In this document: positions 42,964 to 52,382 of the stretch, one piece after another
Layout: each line of letters starts with the position of its first letter
Numbering within the stretch: position 1 is the stretch's first letter
Assembly: GCF_947179115.1 (NCBI RefSeq)
Contig: NZ_CAMXCI010000003.1
Location: forward strand, 1 to 64,000
Direction of reading: 5' to 3'
DNA length: 64,000 nt
Source of the DNA: Commensalibacter papalotli
GTDB lineage: Bacteria; Pseudomonadota; Alphaproteobacteria; Acetobacterales; Acetobacteraceae
Notes under the pieces: generated by a model
What the model saw: only the letters and a program-made list of their open reading frames with translations
The model's database searches: none
Told to the model about the DNA's origin: nothing
Made by a program: the position numbers and the translations under genes

Positions 42964-43722
42964 ATGAGCAGACGCCCTCAACCTAATATAAATGCGAATT
43001 ATAATATAAAAGGCGGTTATTGGTTATATGGCCAACATGCAGTCCAAGCTGCATTGCAAAACCGTAAGCGCCAAAAGTTGCGCTTGTTAGCTACGGCAGA
43101 TGCTTATGCTACGGTATTAGCAAAATTGGATGCACCTTTAAAAATTGTCCATGAAACGATTGATCGATCAACTTTGGATACTATCTGTGGCAAAGAAGCA
43201 GTCCACCAAGGTATCGCTTTGCATGTAATGCCTTTGGGCAGTGCCAGTGCCGAAGATATGTTAGAGCGTTCTGGCCCTATTTTAATGCTGGATCAGGTAA
43301 CTGACCCACGTAATATTGGGGCTATTTTACGTTCTGCGGTGGCTTTTGGCGCAGCTGGAGTGATTTTACAAGATCGTCATTCACCAGATGAAAGTGGGGC
43401 TATGGCTAAGGCAGCATCTGGTGGGTTGGATACTATCCCCATTATGCGTGCGGTTAATTTGTCTCGTGAATTGACTAAATTCAAAGAAGCAGGGTTGTGG
43501 GCAGTTGGATTGGATGCGCATGGAAATTTATTAAATGGTGCCGATTATGCTCAACGCCGTGTAATATTAGTACTAGGTGCTGAGGGCGCAGGAATCAGAC
43601 AGCTTACCAAGAAAAATTGTGATGAAATTGCTAGCCTACGTATGACTGGGGATATCGACAGTTTAAATGTTTCTGTTGCAGGGGCAATTGCTTTATATGA
43701 GATCACACGTAGTTTCTTCTAG
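42964..43722 (+). CDS. rlmB: 23S rRNA (guanosine-2'-O)-methyltransferase, TrmH/SpoU family
   Basis: A 252-aa SpoU-class ribose methyltransferase, most like RlmB, which methylates G2251 in the P-loop of 23S rRNA. The N-terminal substrate domain begins YWLYGQHAVQAAL. The knotted catalytic domain carries the three SpoU motifs: LDQVTDPRNIGAILRSA (about 110-126), LVLGAEGAGI, and SLNVSVAGAIALYE. It follows the tRNA gene on the opposite strand and is 12 bases before the glycosyltransferase gene. Confidence 0.88.
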   Translation: MSRRPQPNINANYNIKGGYWLYGQHAVQAALQNRKRQKLRLLATADAYATVLAKLDAPLKIVHETIDRSTLDTICGKEAVHQGIALHVMPLGSASAEDMLERSGPILMLDQVTDPRNIGAILRSAVAFGAAGVILQDRHSPDESGAMAKAASGGLDTIPIMRAVNLSRELTKFKEAGLWAVGLDAHGNLLNGADYAQRRVILVLGAEGAGIRQLTKKNCDEIASLRMTGDIDSLNVSVAGAIALYEITRSFF

Positions 43723-43734
43723 GTTAAAAAGGTT

Positions 43735-44871
43735 ATGAGTAAAATGAAAGTTCCTCAATTTCTTCGTTTAGCTGTCAGACGGGTAATCAGAGCTTATTAT
43801 CATTTTATTTTTCGCCTTAACCGTGTCGCTGTGCAAAAGGTTAAACTTGAGCAATGTGGTGCTTGTGATGGTCAAGTAACTTGGTTTGATGTTAATCGTT
43901 TAACGGATACAGAAAGATATCCTTTTTCCGATTGGAAAAGGCCAGCCAAAGCTATTTACCGTTATCGCTTGGAAAATGTTGTGTTAGATGCCTATTACAT
44001 GGTTTTTTTTAAAAACGGAGGCATTATTCCCAATTGTAATCACTATATTACCGGTGAGCTTTTAAACTCTTTAAAAGTTAGGCCGAATGAAGTGATTTCA
44101 TATGAAGATCAAGGGCTGGTATTTAGCTGTTCCGATCACTGGGAAAATAATTATTTTCATTGGATGGCACATGCTCTACCAGCCTTTTATGCGGCATTGC
44201 AGTCTGGTATCCAAGGAAAATTCTTAGTTCCATCACCATTATTACCTTGGCAACAGAGAACGCTAGAGTTATTAGGGATAGATTTAGAACGTTGCTGTTC
44301 TATTGATAAATATAAACAATATGCTTTGTCTTGTGTAGATTATTATGAACTAGGTACAGGAGAGGCTGATTTCGCAGTTTCCAATTTATCGGCTCAAGCT
44401 TATCAACAGATGATCAGTAACGTTAAAGTTTCAATTAAACAAGAATTATGCCATGATAAGATTTATATCAGCCGAGCTAATAAAGAACATCGTAATCTTA
44501 GTAACGAAGCAGAATTAATTGAGAGTTTAAAGCAAAAAGGATATTTTATTTTAGATCCTGAACTCTATTCTATTGATGAGCAAATTATTATCTTTCAAAA
44601 TGCAAAAATGGTTGTGGCATTATTAGGTGCGGGGCTTGCCAATATTGGATTTTGTAAACCAGGAACGATTATTTATGAACTCATTCCAAGCCATCATGAT
44701 AATCAATGTTTTTTAGTGATGTCTTTGCAAGGAAAGTTGCGTTATTGGGCGGATAAATTTGATACGGGTGTAGATCATAATCGCCCAGATCATTTAAGCG
44801 CATGGGTGAATGAATTGGATATCCCATTTGTTATTAAACGTTTGGATGAGTTAGAACAATTTATAAAATAA
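43735..44871 (+). CDS. Glycosyltransferase family 61 protein
   Basis: A 378-aa GT61-type glycosyltransferase, probably cytoplasmic and acting on a surface polysaccharide. Typical parts: the H-x-x-YFHWMAHALPAFY segment (about 138-152), the KIYISRANKEHRNLSNE motif (about 241-257), and the C-terminal nucleotide-sugar region VALLGAGLANIGFCKPGTIIYELIP. There are two possible starts, 43735 and 43744. It forms an apparent short operon with rlmB. The acceptor sugar is unknown. Confidence 0.8.
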   Translation: MSKMKVPQFLRLAVRRVIRAYYHFIFRLNRVAVQKVKLEQCGACDGQVTWFDVNRLTDTERYPFSDWKRPAKAIYRYRLENVVLDAYYMVFFKNGGIIPNCNHYITGELLNSLKVRPNEVISYEDQGLVFSCSDHWENNYFHWMAHALPAFYAALQSGIQGKFLVPSPLLPWQQRTLELLGIDLERCCSIDKYKQYALSCVDYYELGTGEADFAVSNLSAQAYQQMISNVKVSIKQELCHDKIYISRANKEHRNLSNEAELIESLKQKGYFILDPELYSIDEQIIIFQNAKMVVALLGAGLANIGFCKPGTIIYELIPSHHDNQCFLVMSLQGKLRYWADKFDTGVDHNRPDHLSAWVNELDIPFVIKRLDELEQFIK

Positions 44872-44948
44872 TGATTAGGCAGTTTAATCTTTACCAGATA
44901 AACTCTGTTTCAAATCAAGCCTTTTTAAGAAAAAATATAAGGGTTAAT

Positions 44949-46004
44949 ATGCGTACAATTTTAAGTGCTTTTATTGCAGGGGTATGTTTATTTTCTTCTA
45001 CCAGTCTTGCATGTACCAGAGCTGTCTATTTAGGCGAAAATAATCAAATCATCACTGCACGGTCTATGGATTGGAAACGCGATGTAGGAACGAATTTATG
45101 GATCTTACCTCAAGGAATGCAGCGTGATGGTGCCACAGGCGACAAAACTATCCATTGGAAGTCCAAATATGGCAGCGTGATTGCCACGGGTTACGATATT
45201 GCGACCACAGACGGAATGAATGAAAAAGGTCTGGATGTGAATATGTTGTGGTTGGTAGAGTCTGTCTATCCCACACCTGACAAAGATAAGTCAACTTTAT
45301 CGATTTCTGTATGGGGGCAATATGTATTGGATAATTTTGCTACCGTTGAGGAAGCCGTCACAGCATTGGAAAAAGAACCGTTTACCGTGATAACGGATAA
45401 CGTTCCAGGTGAGAAAAGAATGGCAAGTTTGCACATGTCCATTTCTGATCCTACAGGGGACAGTGCAATTATCGAATATATTGATGGCAAACAAATCATT
45501 CATCATAATCGCAAATATCAAGTTCTAACCAATTCTCCTGCATTTGACCAACAATTGGCACTGGATGCCTATTGGAAATCGATTGGGGGAACAGTGATGC
45601 TGCCTGGAACCAATCGTGCAGCCGATCGTTTTGCAAGAGCTTCCTTTTACATCAATGCTATTCCTAAAAAACTTGATGATCGGATCGCGGTGGCAAGCGT
45701 GTTCAGTGTTATTCGGAATGCGTCTGTTCCATTTGGCATTAATACAGAGAATGAGCCTAATATATCCTCTACCCGTTGGCGAACGCTTGCAGATCAAAAA
45801 AATAAACGATATTTCTTTGAGTCCGCATTAACCCCAAATATTTTTTGGGTTGATTTAAATCAAATTGATTTTTCTGAAAAAACAGGCAAAGTTAAAAAAT
45901 TAGATCTTGGAAAAGATCAAACCCATATTTACTCTGGCAATGCCACCGCATCTTTTAAAGAAGCACCCATGTTTAAATTCCTGTCGATTAATAAGGTAAA
46001 ATAG
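44949..46004 (+). CDS. Secreted choloylglycine-hydrolase / penicillin V acylase family enzyme
   Basis: A 351-aa Ntn-type amidase. The start at 44949 follows AAGGG; a longer frame to 44871 would bury the signal peptide. Signal peptide MRTILSAFIAGVCLFSSTSLA, then the nucleophile Cys22, which becomes N-terminal on cleavage. Arg38 and Asp41 (in ARSMDW) keep the spacing +16 and +19 seen in bile salt hydrolase and penicillin V acylase. It probably acts in the periplasm on an amide such as a penicillin, bile-salt or acyl-homoserine lactone substrate; which one is not readable. Confidence 0.85.
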   Translation: MRTILSAFIAGVCLFSSTSLACTRAVYLGENNQIITARSMDWKRDVGTNLWILPQGMQRDGATGDKTIHWKSKYGSVIATGYDIATTDGMNEKGLDVNMLWLVESVYPTPDKDKSTLSISVWGQYVLDNFATVEEAVTALEKEPFTVITDNVPGEKRMASLHMSISDPTGDSAIIEYIDGKQIIHHNRKYQVLTNSPAFDQQLALDAYWKSIGGTVMLPGTNRAADRFARASFYINAIPKKLDDRIAVASVFSVIRNASVPFGINTENEPNISSTRWRTLADQKNKRYFFESALTPNIFWVDLNQIDFSEKTGKVKKLDLGKDQTHIYSGNATASFKEAPMFKFLSINKVK

Positions 46005-46044
46005 AATTACGTATTATTATAAACTAGGGTCTGTTCTTTAAAAA

Positions 46045-46086
46045 AGGCATAAAAAAAGACGCTAAATGCGCCGTGATTTATGCCTA
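46045..46086 (-). terminator. Phage-type terminator behind the SGNH gene
   Basis: On the minus strand an inner stem GGCGC/GCGTC with a T7 run is nested in an outer stem AGGCAT/ATGCCT. It matches the terminator at 23771-23816 over nearly its whole length, differing by a handful of bases and one gap. Confidence 0.8.
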
Positions 46087-46099
46087 AATATACCAAATA

Positions 46100-46897
46100 C
46101 TAAAGAATATTTGTTATAGAATGAATGATAGTCCTAGATAGCCTGCGCATTCCTGCTGCTTTTGGGTGTAATCCATCCATTAGTTCAGATGCTTGTAAAT
46201 AAGAAAAAGTATATCTCATATCGATAAAATGATTTCCATAAAATTTACATGCTTCTTTTAATACATCATCATATTTCCAAATAGTTAAAGCATATCTGTT
46301 TGGAACCAAAGCAGGAAAACCAGCAGGCCATGTAAAGTCACCTATTGGTGAAATCCATGCAAAACGTGTGTTAGGGTAATTTTTGGCTAAAGTTTCCATA
46401 GCAACACATAACGCATCTGAATAATCAGTTTGTGGATTTGGATTTTTTTTGGTGGGATCAAAAGCATTTAATGTGGATCCAGATCTAAAATCATTAACCC
46501 CAAGTAATATCAGACATAAATCAGTGTCTTTATCGATAGTATTAAGATTTGCTAATAAACAACTTGTATTTTTTTCAGGATTGCCAGCAACAGAGCGTCC
46601 ACTCCATGAGTCATTTGTTCCTAAAGTCGCACCAGTTTGATTTATAACATCCATCCACCATGTTTGATTGACATCAGTAACGTCACTTGATGGATAGGAG
46701 TAAGGTCTGTTGTCATTAGGTATATAGTTTTTAAATGTTGAGATACTATCACCAATAATAGATACTTTTTTACCTTTGAGGAATTGTTTAGTGTTTGTGT
46801 TTCCTTGAGGTGTATCAAAATCAATAGTAGTAGTATTAGTAATAGTAGCTTGTTTGTATGTATCAGGAATGGTGATGTTTGAAGACGAATTTGTCAT
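46100..46897 (-). CDS. Orphan SGNH/GDSL hydrolase of phage tail type
   Basis: A 265-aa SGNH-fold esterase. Block I SIIGDSIS (Ser about 53), block III LILLGVNDFRSG with Gly/Asn, and block V MDGLHPKAAGMRR with catalytic Asp and His are all present. No signal peptide; the first 40 residues are Thr/Ile/Asn-rich, as in fibre-attached hydrolases. Such enzymes in tail cassettes deacetylate surface polysaccharides. Here it stands alone among chromosomal genes, flanked by hairpins matching those of the prophage fibre zone, so it is probably a captured tail-cassette relic. Confidence 0.8.
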   Translation of the reverse strand: MTNSSSNITIPDTYKQATITNTTTIDFDTPQGNTNTKQFLKGKKVSIIGDSISTFKNYIPNDNRPYSYPSSDVTDVNQTWWMDVINQTGATLGTNDSWSGRSVAGNPEKNTSCLLANLNTIDKDTDLCLILLGVNDFRSGSTLNAFDPTKKNPNPQTDYSDALCVAMETLAKNYPNTRFAWISPIGDFTWPAGFPALVPNRYALTIWKYDDVLKEACKFYGNHFIDMRYTFSYLQASELMDGLHPKAAGMRRLSRTIIHSITNIL

Positions 46898-46928
46898 GTT
46901 AAATTACCTTTTTTGATTTAATAAAATA

Positions 46929-46960
46929 AAAAAAACCGCTCAAATAAAATGAACGGTTTC
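46929..46960 (-). terminator. GCCGYTCAA-type hairpin before the SGNH gene
   Basis: On the minus strand the stem is AAACCGTTCA/TGAGCGGTTT followed by eight T, ending about 30 bases before the SGNH start. It may also end cysE transcription, which comes from the same direction. Confidence 0.75.
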
Positions 46961-46987
46961 GAAATGAATTAATAGTATAAAAATTAT

Positions 46988-47018
46988 ATTATAGTAAATA
47001 TTAACATTTTTTTGTCAA
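46988..47018 (-). promoter_or_regulatory. Candidate promoter for the SGNH gene
   Basis: On the minus strand, TTGACA (47018-47013) and TATAAT (46993-46988) are 19 bases apart; a TACTAT gives 16-base spacing. The 19-base spacer is long, so the call is moderate. The hairpin at 46929-46960 would lie in its 5' leader. Confidence 0.45.
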
Positions 47019-47053
47019 AAAGTAAATTCTACTTTATTATTTTTAGGTTTTAC

Positions 47054-47944
47054 TTAAATCACGTAGTCAATAGGGGGCAGTGATAAATCCATTGAAATAC
47101 CAGGCATGTCTTTATGTTTGACACCAACGGGGCGGGCAGGGTTGCCAACCACGGTGGTATAAGGTAACACATTTTCCAGTACAATAGAACCTGCGCCAAT
47201 CTTAGCTCCTACGCCAATTTCAACATTCCCCAAAACTTTGGCTCCTGCTCCAATTAGAACACCTCTACGTACTTTTGGGTGGCGATCTTTTTCTACTTTT
47301 CCTGTTCCGCCCAAAGTTACAGCTTGTAAAATAGAAACATCGTCTTCAATGACAGCGGTTTCACCAATAACCACGCCAGTTCCATGATCAATCATGACAC
47401 GTTGTCCCAATTTTGCTGCAGGATGAATATCTACCGCAAATATTTCTGAAATACGGCTTTGCATATGCAAGGCTAAAAATGGTCTATCTTGTTTCCACAA
47501 CCAATGCGCAATACGATGTGCTTGAATAGAGTGAAACCCTTTAAAGAATAAAAAAGGTGTTACCAAGTTGGAACAGGCTGCATCGCGCATCATAACGGCA
47601 ATCAAATCGGCCGCTGCAATAGAGACTAATGAGGGAGTGTGTTTGTAAGTTTCTTGAATTAAATGAGTTAAAGCTGAAGGGGAGATTGAGGTATCACCAA
47701 GTTTACGTCCGATATTATCCGCCAATGCTGCAGAAAAATTAGGATGACGGTGAACGCATGCATTAAAAAAGCTGCCGAGTAAAGGATCACAGCAAGCACG
47801 GCTTTCATCCATAATTTTCATCCATAAAGCATCTAAATTAATCTCATGGCTATCTGGGCCACTGGCAAGTGTGTTTCGTGGGTTATTCATAGCGTTATTT
47901 TCTGGGATAATAGGGTTAGGGTAACGCGACAAAGAATCACTCAT
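47054..47944 (-). CDS. cysE: Serine O-acetyltransferase
   Basis: A 296-aa CysE, making O-acetylserine from serine and acetyl-CoA for cysteine synthesis. The ATG at 47944 with GAGG upstream is preferred over a TTG at 47959. Helical N-terminal domain (DALWMKIMDESRACCDP), then LARIAHWLW-type FHSIQAHRIAHWLW (about 145-160), followed by left-handed beta-helix hexapeptides (GTGVVIGETAVIEDDV, GAGAKVLGNVEIG, GNPAR). It is in a single-gene unit, facing away from amt. Confidence 0.92.
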   Translation of the reverse strand: MSDSLSRYPNPIIPENNAMNNPRNTLASGPDSHEINLDALWMKIMDESRACCDPLLGSFFNACVHRHPNFSAALADNIGRKLGDTSISPSALTHLIQETYKHTPSLVSIAAADLIAVMMRDAACSNLVTPFLFFKGFHSIQAHRIAHWLWKQDRPFLALHMQSRISEIFAVDIHPAAKLGQRVMIDHGTGVVIGETAVIEDDVSILQAVTLGGTGKVEKDRHPKVRRGVLIGAGAKVLGNVEIGVGAKIGAGSIVLENVLPYTTVVGNPARPVGVKHKDMPGISMDLSLPPIDYVI

Positions 47945-48213
47945 AAAGACCTCGACCAATTGGTTTTATAAAAATTAAAAAGCTTGTGAATAGGAGTTTC
48001 ACTTTATCTTTTATATTCGCAAGAAGCAATTTTTTACAACATGATTCAATTTTATAACGATTTGTATAAATTTATTATTGCCAATCACACTTTCGTGTTT
48101 AGTATAAGAATTATATGTCAAAAATAGAGTGCTTGTTGAAGTATAATTATCATTTTTGGTCATTTAAAGATTTTATATTCTTACTTGATGTATTTAATAA
48201 GGGGAGCATTTCT

Positions 48214-49587
48214 ATGAAGGGCAGAATTCCAAAACTTACGTGGTTAAGGAGTTGTTTCTTAGTTGGGTTGTTATTTTTGATACCAATGCATGCTTACGGT
48301 GCTTCTGTTGTTTCTCCTGCGTTGGATACTGGGGATACTGCTTGGATGCTCGTAAGTGCAGCTTTGGTACTAATGATGACGATTCCAGGGCTAGCTTTGT
48401 TTTATGCTGGTATGGTCAGAAAGAAAAACGTGCTGGCCACGATGATGCAGTCTTTTTCAATTTGCTGTATCATCAGTATTTTGTGGGTAGTTATTGGCTA
48501 TAGTCTGGTATTTACCACAGGCTCTCCAGTAATCGGGAATGTCTCACAATTTATGCTGAATGGTATTTTAGATCATTATCATTTTGGGATTGATAAAGGG
48601 TTTGTATTAGGTGCAGATACTGCAGCCCCCGTAATGATGACAATCCCGCAAAGCGTTTATGTCGTTTTTCAGATGACGTTTATTATTATTTCTGTGGCTA
48701 TTTTAGTTGGCTCTGCCGCAGAGCGTATCAAATTTAGTGCTTTATGTATCTTTTGTGTGTTGTGGGGTTTGCTTTCTTATGTTCCGATTGCTCATTGGGT
48801 TTGGACATCAACAGGATGGTTAGCAGCACTTGGGGCGATTGACTTTGCAGGTGGTACCGTAGTGCATATTAACGCTGGGGTAGCAGGTCTGGTATGCGCG
48901 CTGATGTTGGGAAAAAGGATCGGATTTGGAAAACGTGATTTGTCCCCTCATAATGTTGGATATGCCGTTATTGGAGCCTCATTGCTTTGGGTTGGATGGT
49001 TTGGATTTAATGCAGGTTCTGCTTTGGGGGCTAATGGGCGTGCTGGTATGGCGATGTTGGTGACACAAATTGCTGCTGCTTCTGGTGGGATTGGCTGGAT
49101 GTGTATTGAGTGGATTAAACGAAAAAAACCAACTGTATTAGGAATTGTTTCTGGAGCGGTTGCAGGTTTGGTTGTTATTACACCAGCCGCAGGTTTTGTT
49201 TTACCAGGTCCTGCATTGTTAATGGGTTTTATTGGTGGGGTATCGTGTTTTTGGAGTTGTTCTTATTTAAAGCATAAACTAGGATATGATGATTCTTTGG
49301 ATGCTTTTGGTGTGCATGGAATAGGGGGGATTATTGGTGCTGTTTTGACAGGTGTATTTGCATTTGGTCCTTTATCAGCAACAGAGGCTGATCCTGCTGG
49401 AATTTCTGCTTCTGTTGGGTTAGTTATTGCCCAAATTGAAGCTGTTGTTGTTACCATTATCTGGAGTGGATCTATTTCCTGGATTTTATTGATATTAATT
49501 GATAAATTTATTGGGTTACGTGTTGATCAAGACGCTGAACGCGAGGGGTTAGATATGGCTTTACATAATGAACAGATTAACTCATAA
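48214..49587 (+). CDS. amt: Ammonium transporter, Amt family
   Basis: A 457-aa Amt channel of the inner membrane with an N-terminal signal sequence ending HAYGA and eleven expected membrane helices. The start at 48214 follows GGGGAG; an upstream in-frame start at 48115 is rejected. The pore twin histidines are recognisable in TVVHINAGVAGL and FGVHGIGGIIGA, and the family opening is DTAWMLVSAALVLMMT. No glnK gene, the usual partner, lies beside it. It is followed by a separate gene for a secreted protein. Confidence 0.93.
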   Translation: MKGRIPKLTWLRSCFLVGLLFLIPMHAYGASVVSPALDTGDTAWMLVSAALVLMMTIPGLALFYAGMVRKKNVLATMMQSFSICCIISILWVVIGYSLVFTTGSPVIGNVSQFMLNGILDHYHFGIDKGFVLGADTAAPVMMTIPQSVYVVFQMTFIIISVAILVGSAAERIKFSALCIFCVLWGLLSYVPIAHWVWTSTGWLAALGAIDFAGGTVVHINAGVAGLVCALMLGKRIGFGKRDLSPHNVGYAVIGASLLWVGWFGFNAGSALGANGRAGMAMLVTQIAAASGGIGWMCIEWIKRKKPTVLGIVSGAVAGLVVITPAAGFVLPGPALLMGFIGGVSCFWSCSYLKHKLGYDDSLDAFGVHGIGGIIGAVLTGVFAFGPLSATEADPAGISASVGLVIAQIEAVVVTIIWSGSISWILLILIDKFIGLRVDQDAEREGLDMALHNEQINS

Positions 49588-49645
49588 AGTTTATATTATT
49601 ATTTTATGAGTATACTATAAATCAATTAACTTTAAGGATGTACTA

Positions 49646-50152
49646 ATGAAGATATTTACACAAATTCCATTATTAGGATCATATGTTGCCGTAACAGCTT
49701 TAGTTACAGGCAGTATGATCAGCTTTACTCATAATGCACGTGCAGCAGATGGAAAAGCATGTTATGAACAATTTAGTGAAGCTAAAAAGGCTGGAACTTT
49801 AAAAGAAAAGAATTTCAAAGAATATAAAGCAGCCAACTGTGATGCAAAGCAAGCAAAACCTACAGAAAAGGCAGCTGTAAAAGAGGCTAAATCAGCTTCA
49901 GAATCTCCTAAAGAGCCAGCTAAAAAAACAGCTGTAGAAAAAGCACCAGTAGTTACGGGGGATGTTGTTTTTCCAGAAAAAGTTGATCCTAAGTTTGCGA
50001 ATGAAAAAGAAGGTAAAGCACGTATGATGACTTGCCAAGAGCAATATAAAGCCAACAAAGTTTCTAATAAAAATGGTGGTTTAAAATGGATTCAAAAAGG
50101 TGGTGGATATTACAGTGAATGTAATAAACATTTGAAAACTTCTGCTAAATAA
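49646..50152 (+). CDS. Secreted Lys/Ala-rich protein, PsiF-like
   Basis: A 168-aa protein with a signal peptide ending near HNARAA (about residue 34). The mature part has a KACYEQFSEAKKAGTLKEKN segment, an Ala/Lys/Glu-rich linker, and a second Cys-containing segment MMTCQEQYKAN ending in YYSECNKHLK. The paired Cys motifs resemble PsiF-type small periplasmic proteins; the function is unknown in that family. Ends in a terminator shared with the convergent exporter gene. Confidence 0.65.
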   Translation: MKIFTQIPLLGSYVAVTALVTGSMISFTHNARAADGKACYEQFSEAKKAGTLKEKNFKEYKAANCDAKQAKPTEKAAVKEAKSASESPKEPAKKTAVEKAPVVTGDVVFPEKVDPKFANEKEGKARMMTCQEQYKANKVSNKNGGLKWIQKGGGYYSECNKHLKTSAK

Positions 50153-50172
50153 TACCTTCGAAGTATAAGATT

Positions 50173-50210
50173 AAAAAGATCTAGTTTTTATAAAAACTAG
50201 GTCTTTTTTT
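50173..50210. terminator. Bidirectional terminator
   Basis: A long A/T-flanked stem GATCTAGTTTTT/AAAAACTAGGTC with T on one side and A on the other, between two convergent genes (stops at 50152 and 50214). Confidence 0.85.
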
Positions 50211-50213
50211 ATA

Positions 50214-52382
50214 TTATTCATCTGGATATAAATCTGTTCTATTTACGATTTGGACTTCACCCTTTTGAATGGTTTGAGGGTCCATGATGATAATAAGATC
50301 GCATAACGCAACTGTTGCTGGGCGATGTGCAACAATAACACGGGTAACATGCATCGTTTTTAAAGTATCAGCAATATGAGACTCTGTCAGTTCATCAAGA
50401 TGGCTGGTGGCTTCATCTAAAAATAGAATGTCAGGTTGACGGTATAAAGCGCGTGCAATGATAACTCTTTGTTTTTGCCCGCCAGATAAAGAGCTGCCCA
50501 TATCCCCAACAAAAGTTTCAAATTGCATAGGCATCGTCATTATATCAGCATAAATAGCTGCTTTTTTAGCACAATCCACAATACGCTCATGGTCGGGGTT
50601 ATCATCAAAAGCACAAATATTATCTGCTATAGATCCCGAAAACAGACCATCATCTTGTAAAACACCTGCAATGTTCTGGCGATAAATATCCAAAGATTGT
50701 TTGGTTATATTTTTTCCTTTATAAAGTATTTCGCCTTCTTCTGGAAAAGTTAATCCCATCATGGCTTTTAACAATGTAGATTTTCCACAACCAGATGGAC
50801 CTATAATAGCCACACTTTTTCCTTGAGGAATTTGAATATTTAACTTTTGAAATACCCAAGGTTCCGCAGGAGAATATCTGAACCCAAGATCACGGCACTC
50901 TAATTGCTCATAATCTTTTTTGTCTAGCAAAGCTGTTATATCATGAGTAAGAGAATAATCAGCGGTACCTTTTTCTGTAGGGGTGAGGGCAATATCAGAA
51001 ATACGATCACTTTGAATAGATAACATACGAAGTTTAAAAATAGCACCAATTAAGCTGCCTATTCTGCCGGTAAATTGGTCTTTATAAGACAAGAACGCTA
51101 CTAACATTCCTACAGACATTTTGTTGTCCATAACAAAGTAAGCCCCAACAACCATCATAATTAAACGGTCAGAGGCAAAAATTGCGTCATTAATTCTTCC
51201 AAAAATCAAGTCGTAACGCTGTGTTTTTAAACCAACGTTAATACTGTCTACCAATAGATTCAACCAACGTGCGCGACGACGTTCACGCAGTCCAAGTAAC
51301 TTAATGCTGGCCATACCACGTAAAGTCTCAATAAAGTGAGAATCTTTTTTTGCACTATAAACAATACCTTCTTCAGAAGCTTGTTTGTAGGGACGATAAG
51401 CAATAAAGCGCACAATGGCATCAAGCGTTACAGCAATAATGGTTACTACTGCCAACCATTTTCCATAGATGAAAAGCATGATGAGCATACCCACGGCCAT
51501 CAAACCGTCCATAACCGCTTGAACCATGTCAGTCGTAATGGTTGTTTGGATAATTCCCAATGATCCAAAACGGGATAAAACATCACCAACGTGACGTTTA
51601 AGGAAATAATCTAATGGTAAGCGTGTTAAATGATCAAAAAGTCCAGCATTCCATTGTACGTTAAGACGTGTACTAAATAACATTACCATCCAAGTTCGTG
51701 CGGTGGCGATAATCATTTGTAATAAAATCAGTAACCCAACCCCGACCGCAATCGTGGTTAATAAGTTTTTATCCAAGGTCACAATGACTTCATCAATAAT
51801 AACCTGGGATGCCATAGGCATAATTATTGCAATAAGTTCTAGACCTAATGAAGCAAAAAACAAATAGGTTAAAGTTGTTTTTAAACCATCCGTTTTTCTG
51901 AATAAATCTCTTAATTTAAGGTTATTCCGTTCATCTTTACGTTCAAATTTTTCATTAGGGGAAACCTCTAGGGCTACGCCAGTAAATTCTTTACTAACCT
52001 CTTCCCATAGGATTTTTCTTTGGCCATGAGCGGGATCATTAATGATAATCCCATAGCTTTTAACAGCAATCAGAACAACAAAATGGTTAAGGCTCCAATG
52101 TAAAATACAAGGTAGTTTTAACTTGTTTAGTTCCTCCATTTCTAGGCGCAAAGGCCGAGTAGTCAAATTATTACGATGTGCAACATCAATAATGTTCTGT
52201 AAGGTAATGCCTTTAATAGAAATGGATTCTCGACGACGAAAGGTAGTTAAGTCAATATAGTTCTTATAATGTCCCATAATCATAGCAAGACAAGCTAAAC
52301 CACACTCAGCAGCTTCTACCTGTAAAATGACAGGTGTTTTATGGCGAAAATTAAACTCAAGTTTTTTAAGAGCATCTATCAT
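50214..52382 (-). CDS. Peptidase-containing ABC exporter for double-glycine peptides
   Basis: A 722-aa bacteriocin-type exporter (C39 peptidase, membrane domain, ATPase) of the CvaB type. The peptidase part carries Cys27 in AECGLACLAM, His100 in SLNHFVVL and Asp116 in INDPAHGQ, so leader cleavage should work. Six membrane helices lie in about residues 160-450. The ATPase has IIGPSGCGKSTLL, the signature SLSGGQKQRVIIARAL and LFLDEATSHLDE. It cuts precursors after GG and pumps them out. The start overlaps the adaptor stop by 4 bases, so both are translated together. The GG-leader precursor lies just upstream. Confidence 0.92.
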   Translation of the reverse strand: MIDALKKLEFNFRHKTPVILQVEAAECGLACLAMIMGHYKNYIDLTTFRRRESISIKGITLQNIIDVAHRNNLTTRPLRLEMEELNKLKLPCILHWSLNHFVVLIAVKSYGIIINDPAHGQRKILWEEVSKEFTGVALEVSPNEKFERKDERNNLKLRDLFRKTDGLKTTLTYLFFASLGLELIAIIMPMASQVIIDEVIVTLDKNLLTTIAVGVGLLILLQMIIATARTWMVMLFSTRLNVQWNAGLFDHLTRLPLDYFLKRHVGDVLSRFGSLGIIQTTITTDMVQAVMDGLMAVGMLIMLFIYGKWLAVVTIIAVTLDAIVRFIAYRPYKQASEEGIVYSAKKDSHFIETLRGMASIKLLGLRERRRARWLNLLVDSINVGLKTQRYDLIFGRINDAIFASDRLIMMVVGAYFVMDNKMSVGMLVAFLSYKDQFTGRIGSLIGAIFKLRMLSIQSDRISDIALTPTEKGTADYSLTHDITALLDKKDYEQLECRDLGFRYSPAEPWVFQKLNIQIPQGKSVAIIGPSGCGKSTLLKAMMGLTFPEEGEILYKGKNITKQSLDIYRQNIAGVLQDDGLFSGSIADNICAFDDNPDHERIVDCAKKAAIYADIMTMPMQFETFVGDMGSSLSGGQKQRVIIARALYRQPDILFLDEATSHLDELTESHIADTLKTMHVTRVIVAHRPATVALCDLIIIMDPQTIQKGEVQIVNRTDLYPDE

